Source: Vibrio sinensis
Lineage (GTDB): Bacteria > Pseudomonadota > Gammaproteobacteria > Enterobacterales > Vibrionaceae
DNA length: 64,000 nt
Direction of reading: 5' to 3'
Assembly: GCF_003605645.1 (NCBI RefSeq)
Contig: NZ_QVMU01000003.1
Span: 1-64,000 of the forward strand
Part shown: positions 9,084 to 17,553 of the stretch, piece by piece
How the letters are laid out: the number at the start of each line of letters is the position of its first letter
How positions within the stretch are numbered: position 1 is the stretch's first letter
The notes under the pieces: model-generated
Told to the model about the DNA's origin: nothing
The model's database searches: none
What the model saw: the letters and a program-made list of their open reading frames with translations, nothing else
Program-made: the position numbers and the translations under genes

Positions 9084-10372
9084 TCAATCGATATTTGGCT
9101 AAAACCCCATCACTCACAGGGCGACTCGCTGTTTTCTTTACATTCGTTTCCTGCATCGTTGGTATCGTGACATTTTTGATTTTCTATACCGCAATACAGT
9201 GGTCTGAAGATCGTGTGGGTGAAAGGCGGATTTTAATCGACAAAGACACAGCGATAGAGCGCTTTAGTCAAGGAGAACAAGGTGAAATTCGAATCGATGC
9301 TCTCACCGTCGCTTATAACGACCTTTCTTTAGTCCCTAAGCAATATCAGCCTCTTATTGCAAAGCACGACCATTATTTAGGGGAAGTTGGACTTGCGTTT
9401 GATCCTTTATCCCACATGGTGTTTAAAGGTCAATATACCGATCAAGGGATCATTCATGATCTTGTCTTGCTCTCTTTGATCGATAAAGTCGAATTCAATA
9501 ATGAAGAGATTGTTTACTCCGGAGTGATTGTCATCGGCTTTGTGTCGATACTGATGTTTATTTTTGGCACCGTCCTCCATCGCCTGTCCAAACGACTTAT
9601 TGAGCCATTAAATAGCGTTGCAAAACAACTTGAAGATCAAAGTGGAGATACGGTAACCGAATTTACAATATCCCCTCAGGCATCAGAAGAGTTCCAAATC
9701 TTAACGCAGCGATTAAATACCTATCGTCACGATGCATGTCTTTCTCTCAAACGAGAGCAAGCCTTTGCTCGTTACGCCAGTCACGAATTGAGAACACCAC
9801 TCACCATTGTAAAAGGGGCGAGTAAACTGTTATCAAGAGGTGAGCGCTCTGAATTTCAATCACGACAAATCAATAGAATTGATGACGCAACACGACAAAT
9901 GGTAACCATGGTTGATACCCTCATGAGTATTGTTCGTTATGAACGCAATGTAGACGATGCGCCGCTACGCACGATTCATCACCATGAAATCTCCCAGATT
10001 ATCGCTGCGAACGCCCAACAAGCTCAGGATAAACAGATTGATATTGAACTGATTGTTCAGAGCGAACCACAACTTCGCGCGACACAATCCGTACTCAATA
10101 TGATCGTCGGTAACCTCATCCGTAATGCAATTGCAGCAACATCTCAAGGCAAGATTACCGTTCAAGTAACGCAATACAGCATTGAAGTCATCGATGATGG
10201 TTGCGGAGTCAATCTCCACCAGCAAGATCATCAACTCACTAGTCAAGGACACGGGCTAGGATTACTCATTGTTGATGACTTAAGCCAACGCTATGGTTGG
10301 TCATTTACACTGACTAATCATCAGGAACGTGGCGGTTATGCCAAAATATCATTCGATAACCAAGAGTCTTGA
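9080..10372 (+). CDS. Sensor histidine kinase
   Basis: Inner-membrane sensor kinase of 430 residues, starting at a GTG that overlaps the regulator's stop (GTGA). Two transmembrane segments (about residues 15-38 and 146-166) flank a periplasmic sensor of about 105 residues. The dimerisation helix holds the phospho-acceptor His235 in ASHELRTPL. The ATPase domain has the N-box MIVGNLIRNAIAAT and G-boxes DDGCGVN and GHGLGL. The stimulus is unknown. Its kinase core resembles that of the protein at 16309-17553, although the sensor regions differ. Confidence 0.92.
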   Translation: MINRYLAKTPSLTGRLAVFFTFVSCIVGIVTFLIFYTAIQWSEDRVGERRILIDKDTAIERFSQGEQGEIRIDALTVAYNDLSLVPKQYQPLIAKHDHYLGEVGLAFDPLSHMVFKGQYTDQGIIHDLVLLSLIDKVEFNNEEIVYSGVIVIGFVSILMFIFGTVLHRLSKRLIEPLNSVAKQLEDQSGDTVTEFTISPQASEEFQILTQRLNTYRHDACLSLKREQAFARYASHELRTPLTIVKGASKLLSRGERSEFQSRQINRIDDATRQMVTMVDTLMSIVRYERNVDDAPLRTIHHHEISQIIAANAQQAQDKQIDIELIVQSEPQLRATQSVLNMIVGNLIRNAIAATSQGKITVQVTQYSIEVIDDGCGVNLHQQDHQLTSQGHGLGLLIVDDLSQRYGWSFTLTNHQERGGYAKISFDNQES

Positions 10373-10517
10373 AACGACCGTTATGCGGCAATTTTAGTTA
10401 ACCACGACAAAGCGATATGACGGTATGAGTAATAAGTATAGATGGCAGGTATAACCGTTAAAGAAAATCAGGATATAATCAAGAGCTAAAAGCTCACTCT
10501 ATTCTGACTCAATCCTA

Positions 10518-11426
10518 ATGAAATTGACCAATACACCAGTGACAGAGCATCAATTTGACGACATCGCTTTCTTTTTAAAAAGAGATGACCAAATGCACCC
10601 TCAGTTTTCAGGTAATAAAGCGCGTAAATTTATGGCGTTACTTGATCATGATGATCCTAAGATCACAACCTTAATCGGTTATGGCAGCCCTCAAGCCAAC
10701 TCTCTATATTCGATGGCAGCACTTGCCTCACTGAAAGGCTGGCAATTGGAATTTTACGTTGACCACATCCCAACTTGGCTCAAAAGTAATCCCATTGGTA
10801 ACTATCGCGCTGCATTAGAGCTTGGCGCGGACATCATTGCTGTCAGCGAGTCAGGGCTGCATCCACACGAATACATTCACACCATTCGAAAACCTAATGA
10901 AGATTCTCTTTTCGTACCTGAGGGTGGACGATGTGGGTTAGCTGAAGCGGGCGTCAAACAACTCGCACAAGAACTGATTGACTGGATTACTCAGCAAACT
11001 AATTCACAAAGTAACCTCAATTTTGTGGTTGCCTTACCCTCAGGGACCGGCACCACGGCACTATATCTCAATAAGTATCTTGCTCCATTAGGTATTGAAG
11101 TCCTAACATGTGCGTGCGTGGGAGGTAGTGACTATTTACGTCATCAATTTGCTGAGTTAAACGAGCCTAATCTACCAACAATATTAGAACTGGAATATAA
11201 ACATCACTTTGGCAAGTTGTATTCACAAGATTTCATTATTTGGCAGCAGATACTTAACGAGACCAATATCGAATTCGATCTGCTTTATGATCCTATGATG
11301 TGGCAATGCTTACAAAGTTGGAAAATTAACAATCCAGACAAGCAAATCTTATATGTACATCAAGGCGGTTTGTTAGGCAATGAAAGTATGCTGCCACGAT
11401 ACCAACGTAAATATTCGCCACAATAG
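10518..11426 (+). CDS. PLP-dependent ACC deaminase / D-cysteine desulfhydrase family enzyme
   Basis: Cytosolic enzyme of 302 residues in the tryptophan-synthase-beta (fold type II) PLP superfamily. The segment FLKRDDQMHPQFSGNKARKF near residue 19 contains the cofactor-binding lysine of SGNKARK, and LIGYGSPQANS and PSGTGTTA form the phosphate-binding loops. The family includes 1-aminocyclopropane-1-carboxylate deaminase and D-cysteine desulfhydrase; the sequence does not show which reaction applies. No clear ribosome-binding site precedes the ATG. The DUF1496 gene begins 8 bases after its stop, so the two are probably cotranscribed. Confidence 0.82.
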   Translation: MKLTNTPVTEHQFDDIAFFLKRDDQMHPQFSGNKARKFMALLDHDDPKITTLIGYGSPQANSLYSMAALASLKGWQLEFYVDHIPTWLKSNPIGNYRAALELGADIIAVSESGLHPHEYIHTIRKPNEDSLFVPEGGRCGLAEAGVKQLAQELIDWITQQTNSQSNLNFVVALPSGTGTTALYLNKYLAPLGIEVLTCACVGGSDYLRHQFAELNEPNLPTILELEYKHHFGKLYSQDFIIWQQILNETNIEFDLLYDPMMWQCLQSWKINNPDKQILYVHQGGLLGNESMLPRYQRKYSPQ

Positions 11427-11434
11427 GAGTTTTC

Positions 11435-11716
11435 ATGCCTACGCTATTAAAGCTATTCTCGATCACTGCGATGGTTTTTAGTACCAACGTTGTGCAAGCT
11501 AAAACAATTTCAACACCATCAAAGTCCATTGTTGCGACGACGACAGATAGCATTAAGCGCGTTTGTTACTATCAAGATCAAGCTTATTCAGAGGGCGCTA
11601 TTTTACAGGTGGGCGATTATCTACTTCGTTGCTCTGTGAGTCATGATTATGAATTAAATGGTGCGCTAAAATGGCAAACGCTACCCTCTGAAAATTCAGC
11701 GAAGAGTACCAACTAA
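11435..11716 (+). CDS. DUF1496 (YnjH-like) exported small protein
   Basis: This 93-residue protein has a signal peptide (first ~23 residues, ending NVVQA) and the DUF1496 pattern RVCYYQDQAYSEGAILQVGD followed by LLRCS. The two cysteines probably form a disulfide in the periplasm. Function of the family is unknown. AGGAG precedes the ATG by six bases, and the gene follows the PLP enzyme after an 8-base gap. Confidence 0.85.
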   Translation: MPTLLKLFSITAMVFSTNVVQAKTISTPSKSIVATTTDSIKRVCYYQDQAYSEGAILQVGDYLLRCSVSHDYELNGALKWQTLPSENSAKSTN

Positions 11717-11749
11717 AAATCAATGCAACAACACACTTATCACAACTGG

Positions 11750-11790
11750 CATTGACATTGGATTCCTCTTCGTAATATCCAATGTCAATG
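11750..11790. repeat. 14-bp perfect inverted repeat between convergent genes
   Basis: The arms cattgacattggat (11750-11763) and atccaatgtcaatg (11777-11790) are perfectly complementary with a 13-base loop. It lies between the convergent DUF1496 gene and the unknown gene at 11817-12185. It lacks a clear T-run on either strand, so it may be a bidirectional stop, an mRNA-stabilising hairpin or a protein site. Confidence 0.6.
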
Positions 11791-11816
11791 TCGTCTCTGT
11801 TATTCATTACGCGTTC

Positions 11817-12185
11817 TTAGCTATGATCGCAGCAACAATAGGACTTTCCATCTTCAGCGGGCTTTATACATCGCTTACCGGAATCATTAACGCCTTTACA
11901 TCGTTTAATCGTCACTTCGCCGGAGTAATCATACAAGATATCCTCAGGTTCAGTTTGCTTATTCGATCTGACATAAACATTACGTGTAAATGAGTGCCAA
12001 TTAGCGGGCAAATGCTGGCGTCTTCGTTCGATCTGTACCCCTTTCAAGTCACGCAGGTCACGGACATAAACCTTTTGACTATCATAATGCAACTTTGATG
12101 GCAGCGAATGCTGGCTCACATTCGGGATCTGTGTTCCATTCAAATCACCACCCGAAAGACGTATGGTTATATTATTGCTGTTCAT
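11817..12185 (-). CDS. Unknown protein with C-terminal Cys/His ribbon
   Basis: I do not recognise this protein of about 122 residues as a whole. The N-terminal two thirds are polar and beta-rich (ITIRLSGGDLNGTQIP, repeated VYVRDLRDL and NVYVRSN). The C-terminus, KRCKGVNDSGKRC then YCCCDHS, has the spacing of small zinc-binding domains such as DUF5763 (CxG..xxGxRC...YCxxH). The ATG at 12185 has AGGAG eight bases upstream; the frame extends 28 codons further without such a site. It is a single gene convergent with the preceding one. Role unknown. Confidence 0.7.
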   Translation of the reverse strand: MNSNNITIRLSGGDLNGTQIPNVSQHSLPSKLHYDSQKVYVRDLRDLKGVQIERRRQHLPANWHSFTRNVYVRSNKQTEPEDILYDYSGEVTIKRCKGVNDSGKRCIKPAEDGKSYCCCDHS

Positions 12186-12618
12186 AAATACTCCTAACTG
12201 TGACGCTATCAAATCAGGAGTAGCTAAACCTATCAATCCCCTCTTGCTATAAGTTGGGCACGAGATCAAATGCTTTGATTGATAAATTTCATGAATATGT
12301 AAAATCTTATTACTTAGTTTGAAGTGCGTCCCTACAACTAATTAATGACTAAAGTTGCTCATCTGTGGCGATTAAAACCACAGTATTTACGAGGAAAATA
12401 GTGAAAATATCTAAACAACACATCATGGCCAGCTAAACTTTTTGAGCAATTTTATAGTAGACATACTATCAAAATCATTAAGTCATAAAGCAAGCCCTAA
12501 GACTTACAAATGATGCTGCCTTGCTCGAATATCGTGATAACTGCCAATAGTTTAGCACCAATGTTAAAAATGATTTTTTGTGACGAAACTAGCATATTAG
12601 TACCAGTTAGGTATATTC
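12186..12618. other. Intergenic region upstream of pqiA with a micro-ORF
   Basis: This 433-base AT-rich spacer separates two divergent genes and must hold the promoters of both. The only coding-like element is a 12-codon frame at 12401-12436 on the + strand (MKISKQHIMAS, GTG start, GAGG seven bases upstream). It could be a leader peptide or a gene remnant, but the evidence is weak. Confidence 0.4.
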
Positions 12619-13965
12619 TTGTGGTTCAAGATATTGAATTGGTCGAATGCATTGGCAACCACCTCTGAAGCGAAAGCTCATCAACTAATCTCCTGTGAAG
12701 AGTGCGGCATCGTCGTCTCGATTCCCCCGATGGTGGCGGGACAACGAGCACAATGTCCGCGCTGCGCGCACGTCATCACTAAGCTCAATCATCGGCCTTA
12801 TCAAAGTATTATCGCTATCGCGATTGCTTGTTTAACCATGTTAGTTTTAAGTATTTCATTTCCATTTATGTCATTCAGTGTACAAGGGCTATCCCAAGAA
12901 ATTACCCTGCTACACGCTGCGAAAATGTTGGCCGAATTTAAAAATGTATCCCTCGGGCTTCTATTACTTGGAACTGTGATCATTCTACCGATGATTTATA
13001 TCAGCTCTATTTTGTACTTGTACAGCCACGCAGCAAAATATGACAAGCTCCCCCCTACTGCGCATCAAGCTAAAATAGCAAAACTGATTTGCCGAATCAT
13101 ATTTCGCATCGAACCCTGGTTAATGGTGGATGTTTTTCTTATCGGTGTGCTTGTTAGCCTAATTAAAATTGCCTCTCTCGCTGATGTCGGAATGGGAAAA
13201 TCTTTTTGGGCTTTTTGCCTCTACACCGTATTATTCGTGAAATGCATGTCAATGGTAGACCGATTCTGGCTATGGGAACGATTCATTCCTGTTATTGCCG
13301 TTGAGGGTATTAAAGAGGGAGATACTCATCTCACAGGCAATCATATTGGCTGTCATGTTTGCCACCAACTAAATCCCTATTCCAAAACCCGTTGTATTCG
13401 CTGCGGTAGCCCTATACATCCCTACGATCCAAAACAGAGCTTACAAAAAGCGTGGGCTTTGCTCTTTGCATCGATCATTTTTTATTTACCCGCCAATCTT
13501 TACCCCATGATGTATACGGTAAGTTTAGGTAAGAGCGAGGGTTCGACAATTTTAGAGGGCGTCGTTCTACTTTGGAACTTAGGATCGTACCCCATCGCAA
13601 TGGTGATATTCTTCGCCAGTATTTTCATTCCTGTCGCGAAGATGTTTGCTCTTGCATGGCTATTTTCGCAAGCAAAGAAATATCAAGACTTACCTCCACA
13701 AGAGAGCATTGCGAAGTTAAAAATCTACCGCATGACAGAGTTTATCGGTCGCTGGTCAATGATCGATATTTTCGTAGTCGCGATCTTAGTCGCCTTAGTT
13801 CAGTTGCAAAATTTGATGGCGATCTATCCCGGCCCTGCTGCTCTCTATTTTGCAGCAGTGGTGGTTTCGACCATGTTATCAGCAATGAGTTTTGACCCTA
13901 AGATTCTATGGTCTATGCCAACAGAAAATAATCACTTAACCCCTAAACGAGAACCGCAATTATGA
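12619..13965 (+). CDS. pqiA: Paraquat-inducible protein A, PqiA
   Basis: Polytopic inner-membrane protein of 448 residues with two PqiA domains. Each starts with a zinc-ribbon-like pair of cysteine motifs (CEECG...CPRCAH near residue 26 and CHVCHQ...CIRCGSP near residue 247) and continues with four membrane helices. PqiA anchors the PqiB needle, which carries lipids between inner and outer membranes. The start is a TTG at 12619 with TTAGG seven bases upstream; no ATG precedes the conserved first cysteines. It overlaps pqiB by ATGA. Confidence 0.92.
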   Translation: MWFKILNWSNALATTSEAKAHQLISCEECGIVVSIPPMVAGQRAQCPRCAHVITKLNHRPYQSIIAIAIACLTMLVLSISFPFMSFSVQGLSQEITLLHAAKMLAEFKNVSLGLLLLGTVIILPMIYISSILYLYSHAAKYDKLPPTAHQAKIAKLICRIIFRIEPWLMVDVFLIGVLVSLIKIASLADVGMGKSFWAFCLYTVLFVKCMSMVDRFWLWERFIPVIAVEGIKEGDTHLTGNHIGCHVCHQLNPYSKTRCIRCGSPIHPYDPKQSLQKAWALLFASIIFYLPANLYPMMYTVSLGKSEGSTILEGVVLLWNLGSYPIAMVIFFASIFIPVAKMFALAWLFSQAKKYQDLPPQESIAKLKIYRMTEFIGRWSMIDIFVVAILVALVQLQNLMAIYPGPAALYFAAVVVSTMLSAMSFDPKILWSMPTENNHLTPKREPQL

Positions 13966-15611
13966 GTGATGAGAATAAGGTAACCGCCCAACTCACACAA
14001 CAAAAGCAGATTTCAGCCATTTGGATCATTCCACTGATTGCTCTAGCAATGGGTGCATGGATGCTATTTCAATATATGACCAGCACAGGGCCAGAAATTA
14101 CGTTAAAAATGCCTACTGCAGAGGGGGTTGAAGTCGGAAAAACCGAGATCAAGTCACTCAATGTAAAGGTGGGTGTCGTCACTGACGTGAAGTTAAGTGA
14201 AAACTACGACCACATCATCGTGAAAGCGAGAATGAACAAAGATGCTGAACGTATGTTGCGCGATGACACCCTATTTTGGGTCGTAAAACCTAGAATCGGC
14301 AAAGAAGGCGTTTCGGGTTTAGAAACTCTTTTATCTGGGGCTTATATTGAGTTACAACCAGGTAAATCAAAAACCGAAAAAACACGATTTGAAGTGCTCG
14401 ATATCCCACCTGTTGCGCCGCCAGATGCAAAAGGGTTAAGAGTGGTGTTAACACACCGTTCAGCCGGAAAACTCAGCGTTGGCGACCCAGTTATCTACAA
14501 AGGTTTTACGGTTGGCCGAGTTGAAAAGACCAGTTTTGACGTTGAAAAACGACGTGCGCTTTACCAACTATTTGTGTTCGAACCTTATGACAGTTTGATC
14601 CGAAGTAAAACCAATTTCTGGCTGACCTCAGGGGTCGATTTACAATTATCAACTGAGGGATTTAATCTTCAGTTTGGTTCACTAGAAAGTATGATTACTG
14701 GCGGTGTCACTTTTGGTGATATTGGTGAAAGCGACCATGCTCGTCCGATCACTGAACAAATGAAACGCTTTAGACTTTATAATAACGCCAAACAAGTACG
14801 CGAGGGAATGTACGATAACTACCTCGAATTCGTGATGTTGTTTGATGAATCCGTTCGTGGGCTTAAAGCCAAAGCACCGGTTGAATATAGAGGACTACGA
14901 ATCGGAACCGTCATGCGAGTACCGATGAGAATGCCAACCCCAACAGCTAATTTCTCCGCAACCCAAATTCCTGTATTGGTACGTATTGAGCTAGGCCGAG
15001 TCTATGATGATTTCGAAAGTACTTCGCTAGAACCATTGCATAAGAAGCTTGAACTTGAGTTTACTAGAGGCATGCGAGCGACACTCAAAACCGGTAATTT
15101 ACTCACAGGGGCCCTTTACATCGACACCGATTTTTACCCTGATGCAACACCAATGGTGACGAAAAAATTTGAGCAATATGATGTCTTCCCGACTCGTCAA
15201 GGTGGCTTTGCTGAGGTTCAAAAACAGGTGACTGATCTACTACGTAAGCTCAATAAGCTACCAGTAGAGGATACCATCGCGTCTTTAAACCAAACGCTAC
15301 AAACCTCCGAACGCACTTTAGCGGCAGCGGAACGTGTTGCAAACAGCATTGACCAGCTTATGCAGCATGAAGATACAAAAATGATCCCAACCGACATTCG
15401 CCAAAGCTTGCAACAGATCCAAAATACGCTCACTGGGTACGGGCCAAATTCGACAATGTATCAAGATATGTCGCAAACATTACAGCAGTTGGAACAAGTG
15501 ATGGCTGAATTCCAACCGGTTTTACGTCAGCTTAATCAAAAGCCGAACTCGCTCATCTTTGGTGACGATAATGCCAACGACCCAATTCCGGTGAAAGGAG
15601 AACAACAATGA
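13962..15611 (+). CDS. pqiB: MCE-domain intermembrane transport protein PqiB
   Basis: This 549-residue protein has one N-terminal membrane anchor (about residues 18-38, IWIIPLIALAMGAWMLF) and three successive MCE domains. These contain GVEVGKTEIKSLNVKVGVV, GDPVIYKGFTVGRVE and APVEYRGLRIGTVMR. A long C-terminal helical region with repeated LQQ/TLQQLEQ heptad-like spacing follows. In E. coli PqiB forms a hexameric tube across the periplasm for lipid transport. Length fits the three-MCE PqiB rather than seven-MCE LetB. It is coupled by ATGA overlaps to pqiA and pqiC. Confidence 0.94.
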   Translation: MSDENKVTAQLTQQKQISAIWIIPLIALAMGAWMLFQYMTSTGPEITLKMPTAEGVEVGKTEIKSLNVKVGVVTDVKLSENYDHIIVKARMNKDAERMLRDDTLFWVVKPRIGKEGVSGLETLLSGAYIELQPGKSKTEKTRFEVLDIPPVAPPDAKGLRVVLTHRSAGKLSVGDPVIYKGFTVGRVEKTSFDVEKRRALYQLFVFEPYDSLIRSKTNFWLTSGVDLQLSTEGFNLQFGSLESMITGGVTFGDIGESDHARPITEQMKRFRLYNNAKQVREGMYDNYLEFVMLFDESVRGLKAKAPVEYRGLRIGTVMRVPMRMPTPTANFSATQIPVLVRIELGRVYDDFESTSLEPLHKKLELEFTRGMRATLKTGNLLTGALYIDTDFYPDATPMVTKKFEQYDVFPTRQGGFAEVQKQVTDLLRKLNKLPVEDTIASLNQTLQTSERTLAAAERVANSIDQLMQHEDTKMIPTDIRQSLQQIQNTLTGYGPNSTMYQDMSQTLQQLEQVMAEFQPVLRQLNQKPNSLIFGDDNANDPIPVKGEQQ

Positions 15612-16168
15612 AAAAGTGGCTAGTTATCGCGTTATTGGCTCTTGGTGGATGCAGTAGTGCCAATCAAAGCAGTCAGTTATATTTACTGCCAGACTCACAG
15701 ACACTGACAGAACAAGCACCAAAAGGTTTACCCACTCTCGTAGTGCGTCCTGTCGAATTTGCCACTTACCTAAATGACAGCAGTTTAGTGTATCGCACAT
15801 CTGAAACACAATTGATTCAAGCTAAGCAAAACTTGTGGGCACAAAGCTTATCCAAACAAGTAACCTTACGAGTTATCGAACAACTAAGAGCAAAGCAACA
15901 TCAATACTGGCCAGTCATGATGAACCCTGCCCTATCTCAGGCACAGCAGCCTAAGTTGCAGATCCAGATCGACCGATTTAATGGGGTATATACGGGCAAC
16001 GCAGAGATCAGTGGCGAATGGATGCTCATTGATAAACAAGGGGCGATTCAAAAAAGTGCTTCATTTGCTCTATTGGTACCGTTGCAAGATGAGGGCTACC
16101 CTGCTCTCGTCGATGCATTGGCAAAAGGGGTTAACCAAATGACCAATCAAATAGTAGAACAGTTGTAA
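15608..16168 (+). CDS. pqiC: Outer-membrane lipoprotein PqiC
   Basis: Lipoprotein of 186 residues with a lipobox LALGGCSS (acylated Cys near residue 15) and the PqiC/ABC-transport auxiliary (DUF330-type) fold: YLLPDSQTL near the start and VVRPVEFATYLNDSSLVYRT in the middle. It caps the PqiB tube at the outer membrane. The ATG overlaps the pqiB stop, making this the last gene of pqiABC. A stem-loop follows 14 bases after its stop. Confidence 0.92.
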   Translation: MKKWLVIALLALGGCSSANQSSQLYLLPDSQTLTEQAPKGLPTLVVRPVEFATYLNDSSLVYRTSETQLIQAKQNLWAQSLSKQVTLRVIEQLRAKQHQYWPVMMNPALSQAQQPKLQIQIDRFNGVYTGNAEISGEWMLIDKQGAIQKSASFALLVPLQDEGYPALVDALAKGVNQMTNQIVEQL

Positions 16169-16181
16169 CTTCATTTAATAG

Positions 16182-16212
16182 TAAGGCCAAAGAGCAACAC
16201 TCTTTGGCCTTA
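16182..16212. terminator. Stem-loop after pqiC
   Basis: The 13-bp arms taaggccaaagag (16182-16194) and ctctttggcctta (16200-16212) are perfect complements with a 5-base loop. The T-tail is weak (ATTGATT), so termination efficiency is uncertain. Confidence 0.6.
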
Positions 16213-16221
16213 TTGATTCCA

Positions 16222-16262
16222 CTGTCCCGTCCTGAAATGTGTTTACACATTGAGGACGAATT
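16222..16262. mobile_element. Possible insertion-sequence end remnant with nested palindrome
   Basis: Nested arms cgtcct/aggacg (16228-16233 and 16253-16258) and atgtg/cacat (16237-16241 and 16246-16250) form a near-continuous palindrome. The flank tgtcccgtcctgaaatgtg resembles terminal sequences I associate with insertion-sequence ends in vibrios and related gammaproteobacteria. There is no transposase gene, so at most this is a solo end or a mobile palindrome. Identity is from memory and unverified. Confidence 0.3.
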
Positions 16263-16308
16263 ATACGTTTTCGTTCGTAGCCAATTCTGAGTTTACGAGC
16301 TATTAGAC

Positions 16309-17553
16309 TCAGGACGCTGTAAACAAAATTGTCGCAGAAAAACTTCCTTGTGAATCTTGGGTAGAGAACGACCAATGCATTCGCTCGCAAATCCGCTGAA
16401 CAATCACCAAACCACAACCATAACCCGCATTATAAGTTTCATTGCCCTCATGTCGGTTAACAATAACCAAACGATGCCCCTCAAGAAGAATGTTGATGTC
16501 TCCAACACTATAGCTAAACGCATTTTTGATGAGATTATTAATCACAATACTGACAAAACTATCAGGCGCTTGAATCACCACCGGATCAGAAGTCGAGCAT
16601 TGATAACTTGAATCTTGCTTTGCAAACAAAGGGGCCATCTCGTGTAACTGATTTTCCAACGCACTTTGCAGGCAGCAGTCGACGATATGATGCTCATCGA
16701 TACGCTCTTTACCCAATAATAAAAACGCCTCAGTTAACACGCGCATCTGTTCGCTTGCGTGTTGTATTCGGTTTATTGCTTTGATGGCGACCGGAGGTTG
16801 TTCTGGCACTTTAGCTAACAGTTCAACCGAGCCACTGATCACCATAATAGGTGTCCTCAATTCATGAGAGGCAAAACGACTGAACTCTTTTTCTCGCTGA
16901 AAGAATCCTAAAATATCGCTCTTACTATCGAGTAAGGCTTGTTCAATATGGCGAGTTTCCGAATAAGCGGTTTCAACATCAAACATCGGTTGATCCGGTG
17001 GCATTTGACTGATTTTTTGCTCAATTTTAGTCAAAGGACGCGAAAGTGAACGTACCACGTAAAGCCCATATAGCACCATGATGAGTGAAATCAACCCACC
17101 GAATATAAACGTATAGTTGTGCAAGCTAAATTCATAGGCGTCGAGGTAATCATCCGCATCATCTTGAAAAACGATATACATCAATCCTCGACCAGAGGGA
17201 TGTTCGATAACCAAAAAATGTTTATCTTCATCACCGAGTACATGCTCATAAAACCCAGGTGTGTTGTAACTATTTAGCCATGTAGGATGAGAGTTCTCAC
17301 TCCAATAGGTAGAAAACTCTGATTTATGAGGCAACATGGTTTGCTCACCATACTCTTGATAATCGGCAATATAACGACTTGCTTCCGTATCAAGCCAATG
17401 ATGCAAACTGATGATCTCAATTTGATTTTCAGCAAAATAAATCACCGTCCAAAAAGAACTAAACATCACAAAAATCATGATGGCAAAACTACGACGTATT
17501 TTGCGGTAAATACTCGGATAGTCCTTATGCTTTAATTCGGTAGCCTTGTCCAT
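16309..17553 (-). CDS. Sensor histidine kinase
   Basis: Inner-membrane sensor kinase of 414 residues. Transmembrane segments near 22-41 and 148-167 enclose a periplasmic sensor of about 105 residues rich in aromatic residues. The phospho-acceptor is His230 in ASHELRTPIMV. The ATP-binding region has the N-box IVINNLIKNAFSYS and a G-box GYGCGLVIV; the usual DxGxG box is replaced by a short RHEGNETYNAG stretch, so the ATP lid looks degenerate. Its start lies inside the regulator gene (29-base overlap). It is paralogous to the kinase at 9080-10372. Confidence 0.9.
   Translation of the reverse strand: MDKATELKHKDYPSIYRKIRRSFAIMIFVMFSSFWTVIYFAENQIEIISLHHWLDTEASRYIADYQEYGEQTMLPHKSEFSTYWSENSHPTWLNSYNTPGFYEHVLGDEDKHFLVIEHPSGRGLMYIVFQDDADDYLDAYEFSLHNYTFIFGGLISLIMVLYGLYVVRSLSRPLTKIEQKISQMPPDQPMFDVETAYSETRHIEQALLDSKSDILGFFQREKEFSRFASHELRTPIMVISGSVELLAKVPEQPPVAIKAINRIQHASEQMRVLTEAFLLLGKERIDEHHIVDCCLQSALENQLHEMAPLFAKQDSSYQCSTSDPVVIQAPDSFVSIVINNLIKNAFSYSVGDINILLEGHRLVIVNRHEGNETYNAGYGCGLVIVQRICERMHWSFSTQDSQGSFSATILFTAS

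Noticed and set aside
12401..12436. Micro-ORF MKISKQHIMAS as a leader peptide of pqiA
   Set aside because: It has an RBS, but no codon pattern, hairpin or distance supports attenuation. It is mentioned only in the spacer entry.
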